Of a stretch of DNA of 64,000 nucleotides, positions 1-9,109 are shown piece by piece. The DNA is taken from the NCBI RefSeq assembly GCF_001514145.1, contig NZ_KQ948656.1, forward strand, positions 558,001-622,000. The letters are read 5' to 3'. Origin of the DNA: Streptomyces canus. GTDB lineage: Bacteria; Actinomycetota; Actinomycetes; Streptomycetales; Streptomycetaceae. The notes beneath the pieces are model-generated. The model had not been told where the DNA came from, did not search any database, and saw only the letters and a program-made list of their open reading frames with translations. Numbering within the stretch: position 1 is the first letter of the stretch; every line of letters begins with the position of its first letter. Position numbers and translations under genes: made by a program.

Positions 1-1
1 G

Positions 2-79
2 CTGCCCTGGACCGAACTGCGCAGCCACCTCCAGTCCGCGATCGTCTCCTACCTCCTCGATGCCCCGCGGGTCCGCTGA
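2..79 (+). CDS. C-terminal tail of an unidentified protein (cut by window start)
   Basis: A frame open from base 2 ends with TGA at 77-79 and gives about 25 residues ending in LLDAPRVR. It reads like coding sequence (G/C at nearly all third positions), and a strong bidirectional hairpin follows about 100 bases downstream, as expected at a gene end. Too little is visible to name the product. Confidence 0.5.
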   Translation: MPWTELRSHLQSAIVSYLLDAPRVR

Positions 80-175
80 GCCCGGACTCACGTTCGCACA
101 GAGGTGCGCGCACGGCCCTTGACGGGCGGTGTGGCTGGATGCGAGATGTCCTTGCTTCACCTCCACGCAGGCAAC

Positions 176-223
176 GGAGCTCCCGTCGTCAGTCCGACTC
201 GACGGACTGACGACGGGAGCTCC
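176..223. terminator. Perfect 21-bp inverted repeat, bidirectional terminator
   Basis: The arms at 176-196 and 203-223 are exact reverse complements with a 6-base loop (ACTCGA). The hairpin lies between the convergent ends of the gene finishing at 79 (+) and the fucosidase gene finishing at 304 (-), so it most likely terminates both. There is no U-tract, which is usual for Streptomyces terminators. Confidence 0.85.
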
Positions 224-303
224 GCACCCCCACTACTTCTCAACACACAGGTTCGCGAACCCCCTTGTCACCAGGCGCGTACCCCTGACTACCCGGTCTT
301 GGA

Positions 304-2352
304 TCAAGCCTTGAACGTCCACATCAGGTTGGTGCTGTCCTGCCACGTCCACTGCTTGACCACGGCCCCTTCGGCGACCATGCCGCCGCCGTCGAGGACC
401 AGTCCCGTGGTGCGGTTGGCGATCGAGTACCGGCCCTGGCCGCGGTGGGTGATCTGCCACTGCTGGTTGGCGCCGCCGTTCCAGGGGGCCTGCCGGGCCG
501 GGTCGCCGTTGCCGGTGGCGCCCCAGCCGTCGGCGGCCAGGCCGTTGGTGCGGTTGACGAGCCGGTAGTACCCGTTCCCGAGTTCGATCGCCTGCCACTG
601 GACGTTGGCGCTGTCCACGATCTCCCACTGTTTCAGGTTCGAGCCGCTGGAGAACGTGCCGCCACTGTCCAGCACCAGGCCGCTCGTGACGTTGCCCAGG
701 CGGAAGTACGTGGCCGGGTTGAACGTCACCTTCAGCGAGGCGATGGCGTCGTTGTTGCCGGTCGTCCGGAGGTCGGCGGCGTTCGAGGTGAACGTCCAGG
801 CGGTGCCGGTGAAGTTGTCGCCGGAGTAGCCGATCACCTGGAAGCCGTCGGGCACCAGGATGGACGAGGCCTGGGCGGGCCCCAGACCGGCGGCGGCCAG
901 CTGGGAGGAGGTGTAACTGCCCAGCTGCAGAACGCCGCGGGTGCCTTGGTAGCCGACGTTCTGGAACACCGTCGGTGAGACCCTCGTGGGCATGCCCTGG
1001 ACCTCCACGCACACCACGGGGAGAGTGGCGTTCGGCGCGGTGGCCGGCACGGTGACGTTGATCTGGTCGGTGACGGTGTACGAGAGCGAGACCGAGGGGT
1101 TGTTCAGCAGATAGACGCGGCTGATCGTGTTGTCCATCCTCGGGATCCGCAGCTGGCCGTTCGTGGGCCAGGTGAAGACATGGGCGAAGAGCTTGCCGTT
1201 CTTCTTGGTGAGCTTCCCCCACGAAGGTTCGGTGGCGAACGGGCTGCCGCTGGTCCCGTGGATGCTGTCGCTGTGCGTCGACATCCATGAGGCCAGGCCG
1301 TTCAGAACGGTCTGGGTTCCCGCTGTGACCGAGCCATCGCCCTTGGGGCCGATGTTCAACAGGAGGTTGCCGTCCCGGGAGACCACCGTGACGAGCTCTT
1401 GGACGATGTCCTTGAGGGATCTGTAGGAGTTCTCACTCGACGCGTTGTAACCCCAGGCGCCGTTCATGGTGGCGCACCGCTCCCACGGTCGGCTCATCGG
1501 CTCGCCGGGTATTCCGAACTCCGCGACCGCGTAGTCACCGAGACGGTGGTCCCGCTTGACCCGTTCGTTGACGATGAGGTTGGGCTTGCGGGCCATCAGC
1601 CAGTTGTAGAGGTCGACGCCGTCCGCTTCCAGCCACCAGTTTTCCAGGGTGGGGCTGGAGGGCTCGCCGAACCAGTCCCCGTCGAACCACAGCAGTGCCG
1701 GGTCGTAGCGGTCCAGCAGTTCCTGGAGCTGCGCCTTCATGTCGGCGATGTAGGCGGTGCGGGCGGCCTGCGACGACATGGTCGTCAGGCCGTTGTCGTG
1801 GCGGTCGGTCTGGGAAGGGTGGTCCCAGTCGAGGATCGAGTAGTACAGGCAGAACTTGATCCCGCGGCTCTCGCACTCGTTCCTGAGGTTCATGAGCGGG
1901 TCGCTCTGGACCCCGCCGAAGTCGTGCAGGTTGTACAGCTTGGTGCCGGTGGTGTCCTTGAAGCCCGCGACGTTGGAGTCCCACATCGCGTAGCCCTCGT
2001 GGTGCTTGGCGGTGATCACGAGGTACTTCATGCCGGCGTTCTTGGCCAGCTCTGCGATCTGGGCGGCGTTGAACTGGCTGGGGTTGAAGTTCTGGGTGAC
2101 CTGGGTCTGGTAGTTCGCCTTGCTCCACTGCGAGTTGGTGAACGCCCACTCGCCCTGGCCGAGCTGCGAGTACGACCCGAAGTGGATGAACATCCCGAAC
2201 CGGGCCTGGTACCACCAGTCCATCTTCGACGCGACGGTGTACGCCTCGGCGGTGGAGGGCCACAAGGCCTGCGGCAGCCCGAAGGCCGCCACTCCTCCGG
2301 CAAGGGCGGCGGCCTTCATCAGAGAGCGTCTGCTGAGGGGAGCTGAGGACAT
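304..2352 (-). CDS. Secreted GH29 alpha-L-fucosidase with ricin-type lectin domain
   Basis: 682-aa exported retaining alpha-L-fucosidase expected to release L-fucose from glycans outside the cell. A twin-arginine signal (SRRSLMKAA, near residues 7-15) is followed by the GH29 barrel (FGMFIHFGSYS, AKHHEGYAMWDS). WFDGDW near residue 222 carries the likely catalytic Asp. A small beta domain near residues 460-540 (GYSGDNFTGTAWTF, crystallin-like) and a C-terminal ricin-type QxW lectin domain (about 545-682) should bind carbohydrate. The ATG at 2352 has GGAG 8 bases upstream; a TTG 21 bases further up lacks such a site. A promoter-like sequence lies upstream, so the gene is probably expressed separately from the MFS gene behind it. 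Confidence 0.9.
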   Translation of the reverse strand: MSSAPLSRRSLMKAAALAGGVAAFGLPQALWPSTAEAYTVASKMDWWYQARFGMFIHFGSYSQLGQGEWAFTNSQWSKANYQTQVTQNFNPSQFNAAQIAELAKNAGMKYLVITAKHHEGYAMWDSNVAGFKDTTGTKLYNLHDFGGVQSDPLMNLRNECESRGIKFCLYYSILDWDHPSQTDRHDNGLTTMSSQAARTAYIADMKAQLQELLDRYDPALLWFDGDWFGEPSSPTLENWWLEADGVDLYNWLMARKPNLIVNERVKRDHRLGDYAVAEFGIPGEPMSRPWERCATMNGAWGYNASSENSYRSLKDIVQELVTVVSRDGNLLLNIGPKGDGSVTAGTQTVLNGLASWMSTHSDSIHGTSGSPFATEPSWGKLTKKNGKLFAHVFTWPTNGQLRIPRMDNTISRVYLLNNPSVSLSYTVTDQINVTVPATAPNATLPVVCVEVQGMPTRVSPTVFQNVGYQGTRGVLQLGSYTSSQLAAAGLGPAQASSILVPDGFQVIGYSGDNFTGTAWTFTSNAADLRTTGNNDAIASLKVTFNPATYFRLGNVTSGLVLDSGGTFSSGSNLKQWEIVDSANVQWQAIELGNGYYRLVNRTNGLAADGWGATGNGDPARQAPWNGGANQQWQITHRGQGRYSIANRTTGLVLDGGGMVAEGAVVKQWTWQDSTNLMWTFKA

Positions 2353-2458
2353 GGGTGCGGCTCCATGAGTCAAGAGGGAGGGCAGGCAGGGAGTGACGAG
2401 CGGAACGCCCGCCTGGACACTCTGCTCCGCGTAGCGCCACGAGGAGACATCGGATGGA

Positions 2459-2488
2459 TTTATATGAGTACGGTGACACCCGTGTCTA
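2459..2488 (-). promoter_or_regulatory. Candidate promoter and operator of the fucosidase gene
   Basis: On the minus strand a TAGACA -35-like box (2488-2483) and a TATAAA -10-like box (2464-2459) are separated by 18 bases. The short palindrome GACAC-CC-GTGTC (2475-2486) overlaps the -35 and spacer, where a repressor could act. The surrounding 2353-2587 interval is AT-richer than the flanking genes and holds no ORF of note. Confidence 0.45.
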
Positions 2489-2587
2489 GGGGTGAGACAT
2501 AAATACCCTGCACAATGGAGTCTTTGGCGGGAATTCTCGGAGTCGGCGGAAGCTGCTGAGGATCCATCAAGCCGAGGCGGCTAACCC

Positions 2588-3814
2588 CTATACATAGGAT
2601 CTTTTTGGCTTGCGGCTGGCCAGGCCCGGACCCTGCCGGGTGAAGTGTCGGGCGGCTGCCAGGAGAAGGACCGCCAGGGCGCCCGGTGCCGCATAGGCGA
2701 GACGGAACTGGCCGGTGGAGCCCAGGAGTCCGCCCACTGCGCCACCGGTGATGACGCCGACGTAGTTGAAGAGGTTCAGGCGCGCCAGGACCGCCTCCGA
2801 GGCTGCGGGACGCAGCCGCGCGGCGGAGGCGAGACACAGCGGAGCCAGGACGGACGCCCCCAGGCCCACCGTCCCGGCCGCGGGAACGGCGACCGGCCAG
2901 CTCGGTGCGGCGGCCATGCCCGCCAGAGCGCCCGCGACCAGCAGGGCCGCGGCGCGGACCACGGCGACCGCTCCGAACCGCTGTACGAGCCGATCGGTGG
3001 CAGCGCGACCGACGACCGTGCCGGCCTGGTAGGCCGCGTACGCCAGCGGCGCGACCGTGAGCGACGCGGCGAGGGTCTGGCGTAGATAGACGGCCGACCA
3101 GGCCGAGACGGTGGAATCGACGACGTAGACGACGAGGAGGACCAGGCCGAACGGGATGAGCCGGATCCACAGGCGGCGCCCCAGCGGCGGCTGCGCGACG
3201 GCGTCCGACGACCCCGCGGAGGAGGCGGGCAGGGCGTACGTGCGCATACAGATGGCGAGGAGCAGCACGATCCCTGCCTGAACGCTCAGGCCGACGGCTA
3301 CGGGCCACTCCAGCCGGGCGGCCCCGGCCGTGAGCAGGGCCGCGACCACGCCGCCCACGCTCCATGCCATGTAGAAGGAGCCGAAGACACTGCGGCCGTA
3401 GGCGCGTTCGATCGCCGCCGCCTGGGTGTTGACCCCGACATCGAGGGCACCGACAGCGAGCCCGAAGAGGATGTACGCGCAGATGGCGGTCGCCGCGTCG
3501 GGGGCCCACCCGATGAGCACCAGCGCGGCGGCGGCCGTCAGCAGGGCCCCGCGCATCGTGGCGAGGGGACTGGCGCGGCGGATCGCGGCCAGACCCAGGA
3601 AGCTGCCGCCCCCCGCCGTCAGCGCCACCGCGACCATCAGGGTGGTCGTCAGGAGCGGAGCCAGTCGCAGGTGTTCCGTGACAGCGGGGACGGTCGTGTA
3701 GACGGCAGCGACAGAGACACCTTGCGCGGCGAACGCGAGGGTCGCGCCCTTGCGGGCGCCCGACCTGGAGACCGGGTGCCCGGCCGCTGTCCGGGCTGGA
3801 GCATTGAAGGACAT
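2588..3814 (-). CDS. MFS transporter, 12 transmembrane segments
   Basis: 408-aa major facilitator superfamily permease. About twelve hydrophobic segments run the whole length, with the usual basic cytoplasmic loop after the sixth. The small-residue-rich character and YFxFG-like overall pattern resemble drug/solute antiporters or YbjJ/fucose-permease-like carriers; the substrate cannot be assigned from sequence. It starts with ATG at 3814 just after a GTG, with only a weak GAGGG site. It is upstream of and co-directional with the GH29 gene (235-base gap) and divergent from the AraC-type gene, so it could import fucose or be controlled by that regulator; both are guesses. Confidence 0.85.
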   Translation of the reverse strand: MSFNAPARTAAGHPVSRSGARKGATLAFAAQGVSVAAVYTTVPAVTEHLRLAPLLTTTLMVAVALTAGGGSFLGLAAIRRASPLATMRGALLTAAAALVLIGWAPDAATAICAYILFGLAVGALDVGVNTQAAAIERAYGRSVFGSFYMAWSVGGVVAALLTAGAARLEWPVAVGLSVQAGIVLLLAICMRTYALPASSAGSSDAVAQPPLGRRLWIRLIPFGLVLLVVYVVDSTVSAWSAVYLRQTLAASLTVAPLAYAAYQAGTVVGRAATDRLVQRFGAVAVVRAAALLVAGALAGMAAAPSWPVAVPAAGTVGLGASVLAPLCLASAARLRPAASEAVLARLNLFNYVGVITGGAVGGLLGSTGQFRLAYAAPGALAVLLLAAARHFTRQGPGLASRKPKRSYV

Positions 3815-3978
3815 CACGCTGTCGCGCCCTCATTTCCGTGCGGGGTACCGAAACCGTATGCAGGCCCGGCAGGCAGGCTCAGGACGCCAGGGGCCGTACA
3901 GGGGACTTCGGGGGCCAGAAGGCACGACCGGTGACGCCCCTGCCTCTAGGGTGATCGTTGGAGCAGAAGGTGAGTGCG

Positions 3979-5052
3979 ATGTCCCTTGTCCCCGGTCCGG
4001 CAGACCCTCCCGGGACGAGCCGCAGCACGTCGGCGACGATCCAGCCGAACATCCTGCGCTATCTCGTCGTGGTCGCCGACGAGCGCGGTGTCGATCTGCG
4101 GCCGCTGCTGCAGCAGATGGCACTGGACGAGACGGTCATGCGCTCCGCCGCACTGCGGGTGTCGTACCGGCAGGGCAGCGCGGTGATCCGTCGTGCGCTG
4201 GAGCTCACCAGGGACGAGCACCTGGGACTGAAGGTCGGCGCGGCGCAGCACCTGACCGCGTGGGGCCTCCTCGGCTTCGCCCTGATGGCCGACGACACGC
4301 TGCGGCACGCCATCGAGACCGGGGTGAAGTACCAGAACCTGTCCGGGGCGATGGTGGTGTGGTCGGCCGGCGTGGGCGAGGAGGACGACGCCTTCGTGCT
4401 GCGCGCCGATCTTCCCGATCCCGCCATGGACCCGGCCGTGGCCTCCTTCCTGAGCGAGGAGGCTTTCGCCTCCGTGGTCGCCCTGTCCCGGCTGGCCGTC
4501 GACCCGGCCTTCGCTCCGCGGGCAGTGGAGTTCTCTTTTCCGCCACCGCGCCAACGCGACCTCTACGACGCCCTGTTCCGCTGTCCGGTCCGCTTCGGCG
4601 CCCCCGCGAACCGCATGGTCATCGACCCCGCGTGGGCCCGTGTCCGGATGCCCGGCCGGGATCCGGTGAGCTACGCGTCGACTCTGGAGACGCTCGACGC
4701 GCAGATGGCTTCCCGCCGTGACCAGCAGGATCTGCTGGAGGTGCTGGAGATCTCCGTCGCGCAGGGCCTGCCGGTGGTGCCGTCGTTCGGCGAGCAGGCG
4801 CGGCGGCACGCGACGAGCGAGCGGACGCTGCGCCGTCGGCTGGCCGACTGCGGCACGACGTACGAGGCACTTGCCGAGGGGGTGCGCCGCGAACGCGTCG
4901 AGCAGCTGTTGCTCCGCCCGGAACTGACCCTGCGCGACATCGCCCGCCAGGCGGGATTCTCCGACGAACGGGCGCTGCGTCGCGCGGTACGCCGCTGGCA
5001 CGGTACCTCGCCGGTCCAGCTGCGGGAGCGGATGCGTACGGATCGCCTTTGA
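3979..5052 (+). CDS. AraC-family regulator with arabinose-binding-like N-terminal domain (VirS/OruR type)
   Basis: 357-aa transcription factor. The N-terminal two thirds match the Arabinose_bd-type ligand domain found in VirS, OruR and ArgR-type AraC proteins (RQGSAVIRRALELTRDEHLG region). The C-terminal 100 residues contain the double helix-turn-helix (SERTLRRRLADCG ... LTLRDIARQAGFSDERALRRAVRRWHG). The ATG at 3979 has AGAAGG 8 bases upstream; the longer TTG start at 3958 is poorer. It is convergent with, and ends 8 bases from, the ALDH-SDR-FMO operon, which it plausibly controls as VirS controls mymA in mycobacteria. Confidence 0.88.
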   Translation: MSLVPGPADPPGTSRSTSATIQPNILRYLVVVADERGVDLRPLLQQMALDETVMRSAALRVSYRQGSAVIRRALELTRDEHLGLKVGAAQHLTAWGLLGFALMADDTLRHAIETGVKYQNLSGAMVVWSAGVGEEDDAFVLRADLPDPAMDPAVASFLSEEAFASVVALSRLAVDPAFAPRAVEFSFPPPRQRDLYDALFRCPVRFGAPANRMVIDPAWARVRMPGRDPVSYASTLETLDAQMASRRDQQDLLEVLEISVAQGLPVVPSFGEQARRHATSERTLRRRLADCGTTYEALAEGVRRERVEQLLLRPELTLRDIARQAGFSDERALRRAVRRWHGTSPVQLRERMRTDRL

Positions 5053-5060
5053 GGCCGAGG

Positions 5061-6473
5061 TCAGCGGGTGCGGATCCAGATCGTCTTCTCCCGGGTCCAC
5101 TGCTCGAAGGCGTTGGTGGACTTCTCCACTCCCCCGAATCCGGACTGCTTCCAGCCGCCGAAGGAGGTGGTGATGTCGCCCTCGCTGTAGGCGTTGACGG
5201 AGACCACGCCGGCCTCGATGCCGCGTGCCAGCCGAAACGCGCTGTCGAGGTCGCGGGTCCATACGGACGCGGCGAGACCGTACTCTGTGGCGTTGGCCAG
5301 ACGTACCGCCTCGTCCTCGGAGGTGAAGGCCTGGACGGTGACGACGGGACCGAACAGCTCCTCGGTGAGGACGTCGCTGCCCTCAGGGGCTCGGGTGATC
5401 ACGGTGGGCGGGTAGTAGGCGCCGCGCGCAGGCAGCCCGTGCGGCAGTCCCCCGGTGTGGATCTGGGCTCCGCCGGCCCGGGCGGACTCCACTGCTCCCG
5501 CCACCCGGTCGAAGGCGGCGTGGTTGATGAGCGGCCCCATCTGCGTGCGCGGGTCGGCCGGATCGCCGATGACGAGCTCTCCCGCCGCTGCCGAGAACCG
5601 CTCCAGGACCTCCTCGGCGATACTGCGGTGGACCAGCACCCGGGACCCGGCCGTGCAGTTCTGTCCCATGGTCAGGAACGCGGCCTCGATCATGTTGTCG
5701 ATGAGCTCGTCGCCGTAGGAGAGCGCGTCGGCCATCAGCACCTGGGGGCTCTTGCCGCCCATCTCCAGCGAGACGCGCTTGAAGTTGCTCTCGGCGGCAT
5801 CCTTGAGGATGCGGCGACCGGTCGCGGTGGACCCGGTGAAGGAGAGCGCCCCTACGAGGGGGTGACGGGCGAGGGCCGCGCCGGCTTCCCGACCGTACCC
5901 CGGCAGTACCGTGAGCACCCCGTCGGGCAGGCCGGCCTCGGCTGCGAGCGCCGCCAGGTGCAGGGCCGAGCGCGGGGTCGCCTCGGCGGGCTTGACCAGC
6001 AGACAGTTACCGGCGGCCAGGGCCGGTCCGACCTTCCACGCGGTCATGGCGAGCGGGTAGTTCCACGGCAGGATCGCCGCGACGACTCCGACCGGTTCGC
6101 GGCTCATGAGACCGAGACCGTCGGGCCCGCTCGGCGCGATGCGGCCGAAGACCTTGTCGGCCGCCTCGGCGAACCAGCGGATCGACTCGATCGCGCCCGG
6201 TACGTCGCCCGTACGGCACTCCGTGATCGGCTTGCCCGCGTCCTCGCTGTCCAGCCGGGCGAGGATCTGCGCGTCGCGTTCCATGAGGTCGGCGAGCCGC
6301 AGCAGCACCGCGCCGCGCTCCCGGACCGGCAGCCGCGACCACACCCCGGCGTCGTGGACCTGCCGGGCCTGCTCGGCGGCCTTGGCGACGTCGTCGGCGC
6401 TCGCGGCGGGCAGGGTGGTGATCGGCTCACCGGTGGCGGGGTTGACGACCTGCAGCTTCTCGTTCGTGGTCAT
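5061..6473 (-). CDS. NAD(P)-dependent aldehyde dehydrogenase
   Basis: 470-aa soluble aldehyde dehydrogenase oxidising an aldehyde to the acid. Visible landmarks: start VVNPATGEPI, substrate/cofactor motif PWNYPLAMTAWK, LEMGGKSP with the general base Glu near residue 237, GQNCTAGSR with the nucleophilic Cys near residue 273, and EELFGPVV. The nearest relatives by eye are betaine/aminoaldehyde-type enzymes, but the substrate is open. Last gene of a three-gene operon: its ATG overlaps the SDR stop by four bases. With the upstream monooxygenase and SDR it would complete an oxygenation, alcohol oxidation, aldehyde oxidation sequence. Confidence 0.9.
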   Translation of the reverse strand: MTTNEKLQVVNPATGEPITTLPAASADDVAKAAEQARQVHDAGVWSRLPVRERGAVLLRLADLMERDAQILARLDSEDAGKPITECRTGDVPGAIESIRWFAEAADKVFGRIAPSGPDGLGLMSREPVGVVAAILPWNYPLAMTAWKVGPALAAGNCLLVKPAEATPRSALHLAALAAEAGLPDGVLTVLPGYGREAGAALARHPLVGALSFTGSTATGRRILKDAAESNFKRVSLEMGGKSPQVLMADALSYGDELIDNMIEAAFLTMGQNCTAGSRVLVHRSIAEEVLERFSAAAGELVIGDPADPRTQMGPLINHAAFDRVAGAVESARAGGAQIHTGGLPHGLPARGAYYPPTVITRAPEGSDVLTEELFGPVVTVQAFTSEDEAVRLANATEYGLAASVWTRDLDSAFRLARGIEAGVVSVNAYSEGDITTSFGGWKQSGFGGVEKSTNAFEQWTREKTIWIRTR

Positions 6474-7348
6474 GCTTCCTCCACCAGTTCCCAGCGCCCG
6501 TCGGTCCGGCGGGCCAGCCCTCGGCGGCGGAGTTCCTCCAGATAGCGGGCCATGCCGCGGTCACCGCGCTTGCGGAACAGGGGGAAGAGCCGGGGCAGCA
6601 GGTTCGGCACGAGCATCGCGAACCGCACCAGACGGGACTCACCGGGCCGGGGATAGGCCTCCAGCCGAGGCTTGTCCAGCAGACTCACCACCGCCGAGAC
6701 GACATCCGCGGGCTGCTGGGGCCGGTCCTGGAACTGCATGGAGTTCCCACCGTCCACGGCCTCCTGGCGCAGCATCCGGGTGTCGGTCGCCGAGGGGAGC
6801 ACCGACCCGGCCAGAATCCCCTTGCTCCTCAGATCGAGCCCGATGGCGAGCATCGCGCCCCGCAAACCGAACTTGGAAGCGGTGTAGATCGGGGTCTCGC
6901 CCAGCGGGAAGATCCCGCCGAGAGAGACCGTGGTGACCACCCTCGCGTCCCGGGAAGCCATGAGAAGAGGGATGGCGATCCGGGTCGCGACCAGCGGTGA
7001 GGTCAGGTTGAGGGTGATCTCCCGCTCGATGCTCTCGACACTGCGGACGTCGAAGCGTTCCGCGCTGGTCATGCCCACGTTGTTGACGAGTACGTCGAGG
7101 CGACCGTGGTCATCGGCGACCATGTCGAACAACCGCTCCACCTGGGCGCGGTCCATCAGGTCGCAGCCGATGCCCGCGTGGCCTGTGCCCGGAAGGTTGG
7201 CGGCGATCTTCTTGGCGCGGACCCCGTCGATGTCGACGACGACACAGCGGGCGCCTCCGGAGGCGAAGCGGCGGCACAGCGCGCTGCCGATACCGCCCGC
7301 GCCGCCGGTCACCAGGACGACTTTGCCGGTGAAGTCGAACCCACTCAT
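6470..7348 (-). CDS. SDR-family oxidoreductase
   Basis: 292-aa short-chain dehydrogenase/reductase. TGGAGGIG near residues 12-19 is the dinucleotide-binding loop, NNVGM the NAG-type motif and YTASK (Tyr near 155) the catalytic pair. VVDIDG after strand 2 suggests NAD(H). A basic C-terminal extension after the catalytic core (PNLLPRLFPLFRKRGDRG) may attach it peripherally to membrane, as in SDRs acting on lipophilic substrates. Middle gene of the FMO-SDR-ALDH operon, overlapping both neighbours by four bases, so translation is probably coupled. Comparable to the SDR in the mycobacterial mymA operon, though orthology is unproven. Confidence 0.88.
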   Translation of the reverse strand: MSGFDFTGKVVLVTGGAGGIGSALCRRFASGGARCVVVDIDGVRAKKIAANLPGTGHAGIGCDLMDRAQVERLFDMVADDHGRLDVLVNNVGMTSAERFDVRSVESIEREITLNLTSPLVATRIAIPLLMASRDARVVTTVSLGGIFPLGETPIYTASKFGLRGAMLAIGLDLRSKGILAGSVLPSATDTRMLRQEAVDGGNSMQFQDRPQQPADVVSAVVSLLDKPRLEAYPRPGESRLVRFAMLVPNLLPRLFPLFRKRGDRGMARYLEELRRRGLARRTDGRWELVEEA

Positions 7349-8691
7349 GCCGTCGCCTCCGCGGGTCGGAGGGATCGCACGGACGGCGGCCGGCCCTCGG
7401 TGCGCCAGCCCATCTCCCCCGCGACCTTGCCCAGGTACTTCACGAAGGCCCCGCTGTCGACGTAGCCGGTGTGGCGGGGCGAGTCGACGAACTTCAGTCC
7501 GCCGGACAGATCCGGGCGGTCGGCGCGGATCCTCTGGGCGAACCGCTCAGCGTTCGGCCGCTGGTGCCGTACGTCATGGAGGTATCCGGCGATCAACTGC
7601 GCCTGCATGTCGAAGAGCTGGTACGCACCGGCGTTGGTCTCGACGAAGCCGATGCCGAACAGGCCCTCGTGTTCGCGCGAGAACGACGACAGGTACAGGT
7701 CGGGGTGCTGCTCGTCGCCGAAGTACCGCTGCGCGACCGGCACTTTGTGGACGTAGCCGGTGGCCAGCAGCACGAGATCGAAGTCGTCGCTCGTGCCGTC
7801 GGCGAAGTGCACGGTCCGGCCCTCGGTGCGGGCGATCCCGGGCTTGGCGGTGATGTCGCCGTGCTGAAGGTGGTGGATCAGCATCGAGTTGATGGCCGGG
7901 TGGGTCTCGAACAGCTTGTGGTCCGGTTTCGGCAGTCCCAGCCGCGTCGGGTCGCCGTTGATGATCCGCAGGAGTGCTCCGAAGACCCGCTGCGCCAGCC
8001 ACATCGGCAGGTGCGGCCCGCTGTTGGCGATGGTGTCCACGGGGCGGCCGAAGAGGTGCTTGGGGATGAACCAGTATCCACGCCGCATGCTGATCACCGC
8101 GTGGTCCGCGCTCCGGGCCGCATCGCACGCGATGTCGCACCCGGAGTTCCCCGCCCCCACGACCAGGACCCGCTTGCCGCGCAGCTCCTCCGCGCTGCGG
8201 TAGCCGACGGTGTGCCGGATCTCCCCGCTGAACTCACCCGGCAGTTCGGGGAGGTTGGGGTGCCACTGCGAGCCCGTACACACCACGACCTGCCCGTGCA
8301 CGCTCGCCTGCCCGTCGGCCCGGGTGACCGTCCACGTGCCGTCCGCGTTCTTCTCGACGTTCTCGACCTCGACGCCGAACTCGATGCGGTCCCTCAGCCC
8401 GTAGGCGTCGGCGAAGGATCGCAGGTACGACAGGACCTGCCGGTGGGGCGGGTAGTCCGCGAAGTGGTCGGGCATCGGAAAACCACCGAACCCCGACAGG
8501 GTCCTGCTCGAAATGAAGTGGGCCGACTCGTACATCGGGCTGCCGGGACTGTCGATGTCCCAGATACCGCCGGGGCCGGTGTGCCGCTCAAGATGCGTGT
8601 ACGGCAGATTCCGCTCCGCCAGGGCCCTGGCGACCGCCAGTCCGGCAGGTCCCGCCCCTATCACGCACGTATCCAACTGGCTTTCCTTCAC
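7345..8691 (-). CDS. Flavin-containing monooxygenase (FMO / Baeyer-Villiger-like)
   Basis: 448-aa FAD- and NADPH-dependent monooxygenase. GAGPAGLA near residue 10 binds FAD and GAGNSG near residue 177 binds NADPH. The segment containing the FMO fingerprint (FGGFPMP ... FADYPPHRQVLSYLRSFA) and the LATGY motif are present. It would oxygenate a heteroatom or ketone. I chose the GTG at 8691 because GAGGAGG lies 7 bases upstream; a GTG 30 bases further up has no such site. First gene of the operon with the SDR and ALDH. The arrangement with a nearby VirS-type regulator resembles mymA, whose product is an FMO. Confidence 0.88.
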   Translation of the reverse strand: MKESQLDTCVIGAGPAGLAVARALAERNLPYTHLERHTGPGGIWDIDSPGSPMYESAHFISSRTLSGFGGFPMPDHFADYPPHRQVLSYLRSFADAYGLRDRIEFGVEVENVEKNADGTWTVTRADGQASVHGQVVVCTGSQWHPNLPELPGEFSGEIRHTVGYRSAEELRGKRVLVVGAGNSGCDIACDAARSADHAVISMRRGYWFIPKHLFGRPVDTIANSGPHLPMWLAQRVFGALLRIINGDPTRLGLPKPDHKLFETHPAINSMLIHHLQHGDITAKPGIARTEGRTVHFADGTSDDFDLVLLATGYVHKVPVAQRYFGDEQHPDLYLSSFSREHEGLFGIGFVETNAGAYQLFDMQAQLIAGYLHDVRHQRPNAERFAQRIRADRPDLSGGLKFVDSPRHTGYVDSGAFVKYLGKVAGEMGWRTEGRPPSVRSLRPAEATA

Positions 8692-8828
8692 GGGCCTGCC
8701 TCCTCGTTCGTCCCGCTTCACGGGGCTTGGAGGGAAACGTATTGACCCGCTGTCCGGAGGGAACTGACCCGGGCGGCCAGGGACCGGACATCAGCGGCCG
8801 CGCGACCACGGCATACGTCTGCGCACGG

Positions 8829-9085
8829 CCTTCCAGGTGTTCTCGTCCGGTGCCCTCGCCAACCGGCACACCGGCTCCATCGATGCCATTCCGGCCGTCG
8901 GAGGGGCGATGCACTTGGCGATCGGCGCCAAGCGGGTGTTCGTGATGATGCCGCTGTTCACCGAGCAAGGCGTGCCAAAGCCGGCCCCGGAGTGCACCTA
9001 CCCACTCACCGGCGTCGGCCCGGTTGCCGGCACCACCCCGTTCGGACTCTCCGGCAGGTTGTCGAGGTCGTCATGAGTGAACTCC
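8829..9085 (+). pseudogene. Remnant of 3-oxoadipate CoA-transferase subunit B (pcaJ-like)
   Basis: The frame around 8837-9076 reads DAIPAVGGAMHLAIGAKRVFVMM and then ECTYPLTGVG, the conserved C-terminal half of the beta subunit of succinyl-CoA:3-ketoacid/3-oxoadipate CoA transferases. The N-terminal half, with the catalytic Glu, is missing. The expected D of GGAMDLA is H, and the reading frame breaks after PLTGVG (a VVEVV C-terminal motif resumes in another frame). No alpha-subunit gene is nearby, so this is gene debris. Confidence 0.7.
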
Positions 9086-9109
9086 TCATCGACCGCCGAG
9101 GCGTGGGGG

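Noticed and set aside
2353..2373. TTG start extending the fucosidase by seven residues
   Set aside because: ATG 2352 has a GGAG site at good spacing and gives the usual Tat signal start.
5049..6545. 498-aa + strand frame opposite the aldehyde dehydrogenase
   Set aside because: The minus-strand frame carries all aldehyde dehydrogenase motifs; this one is GC-skew shadow.
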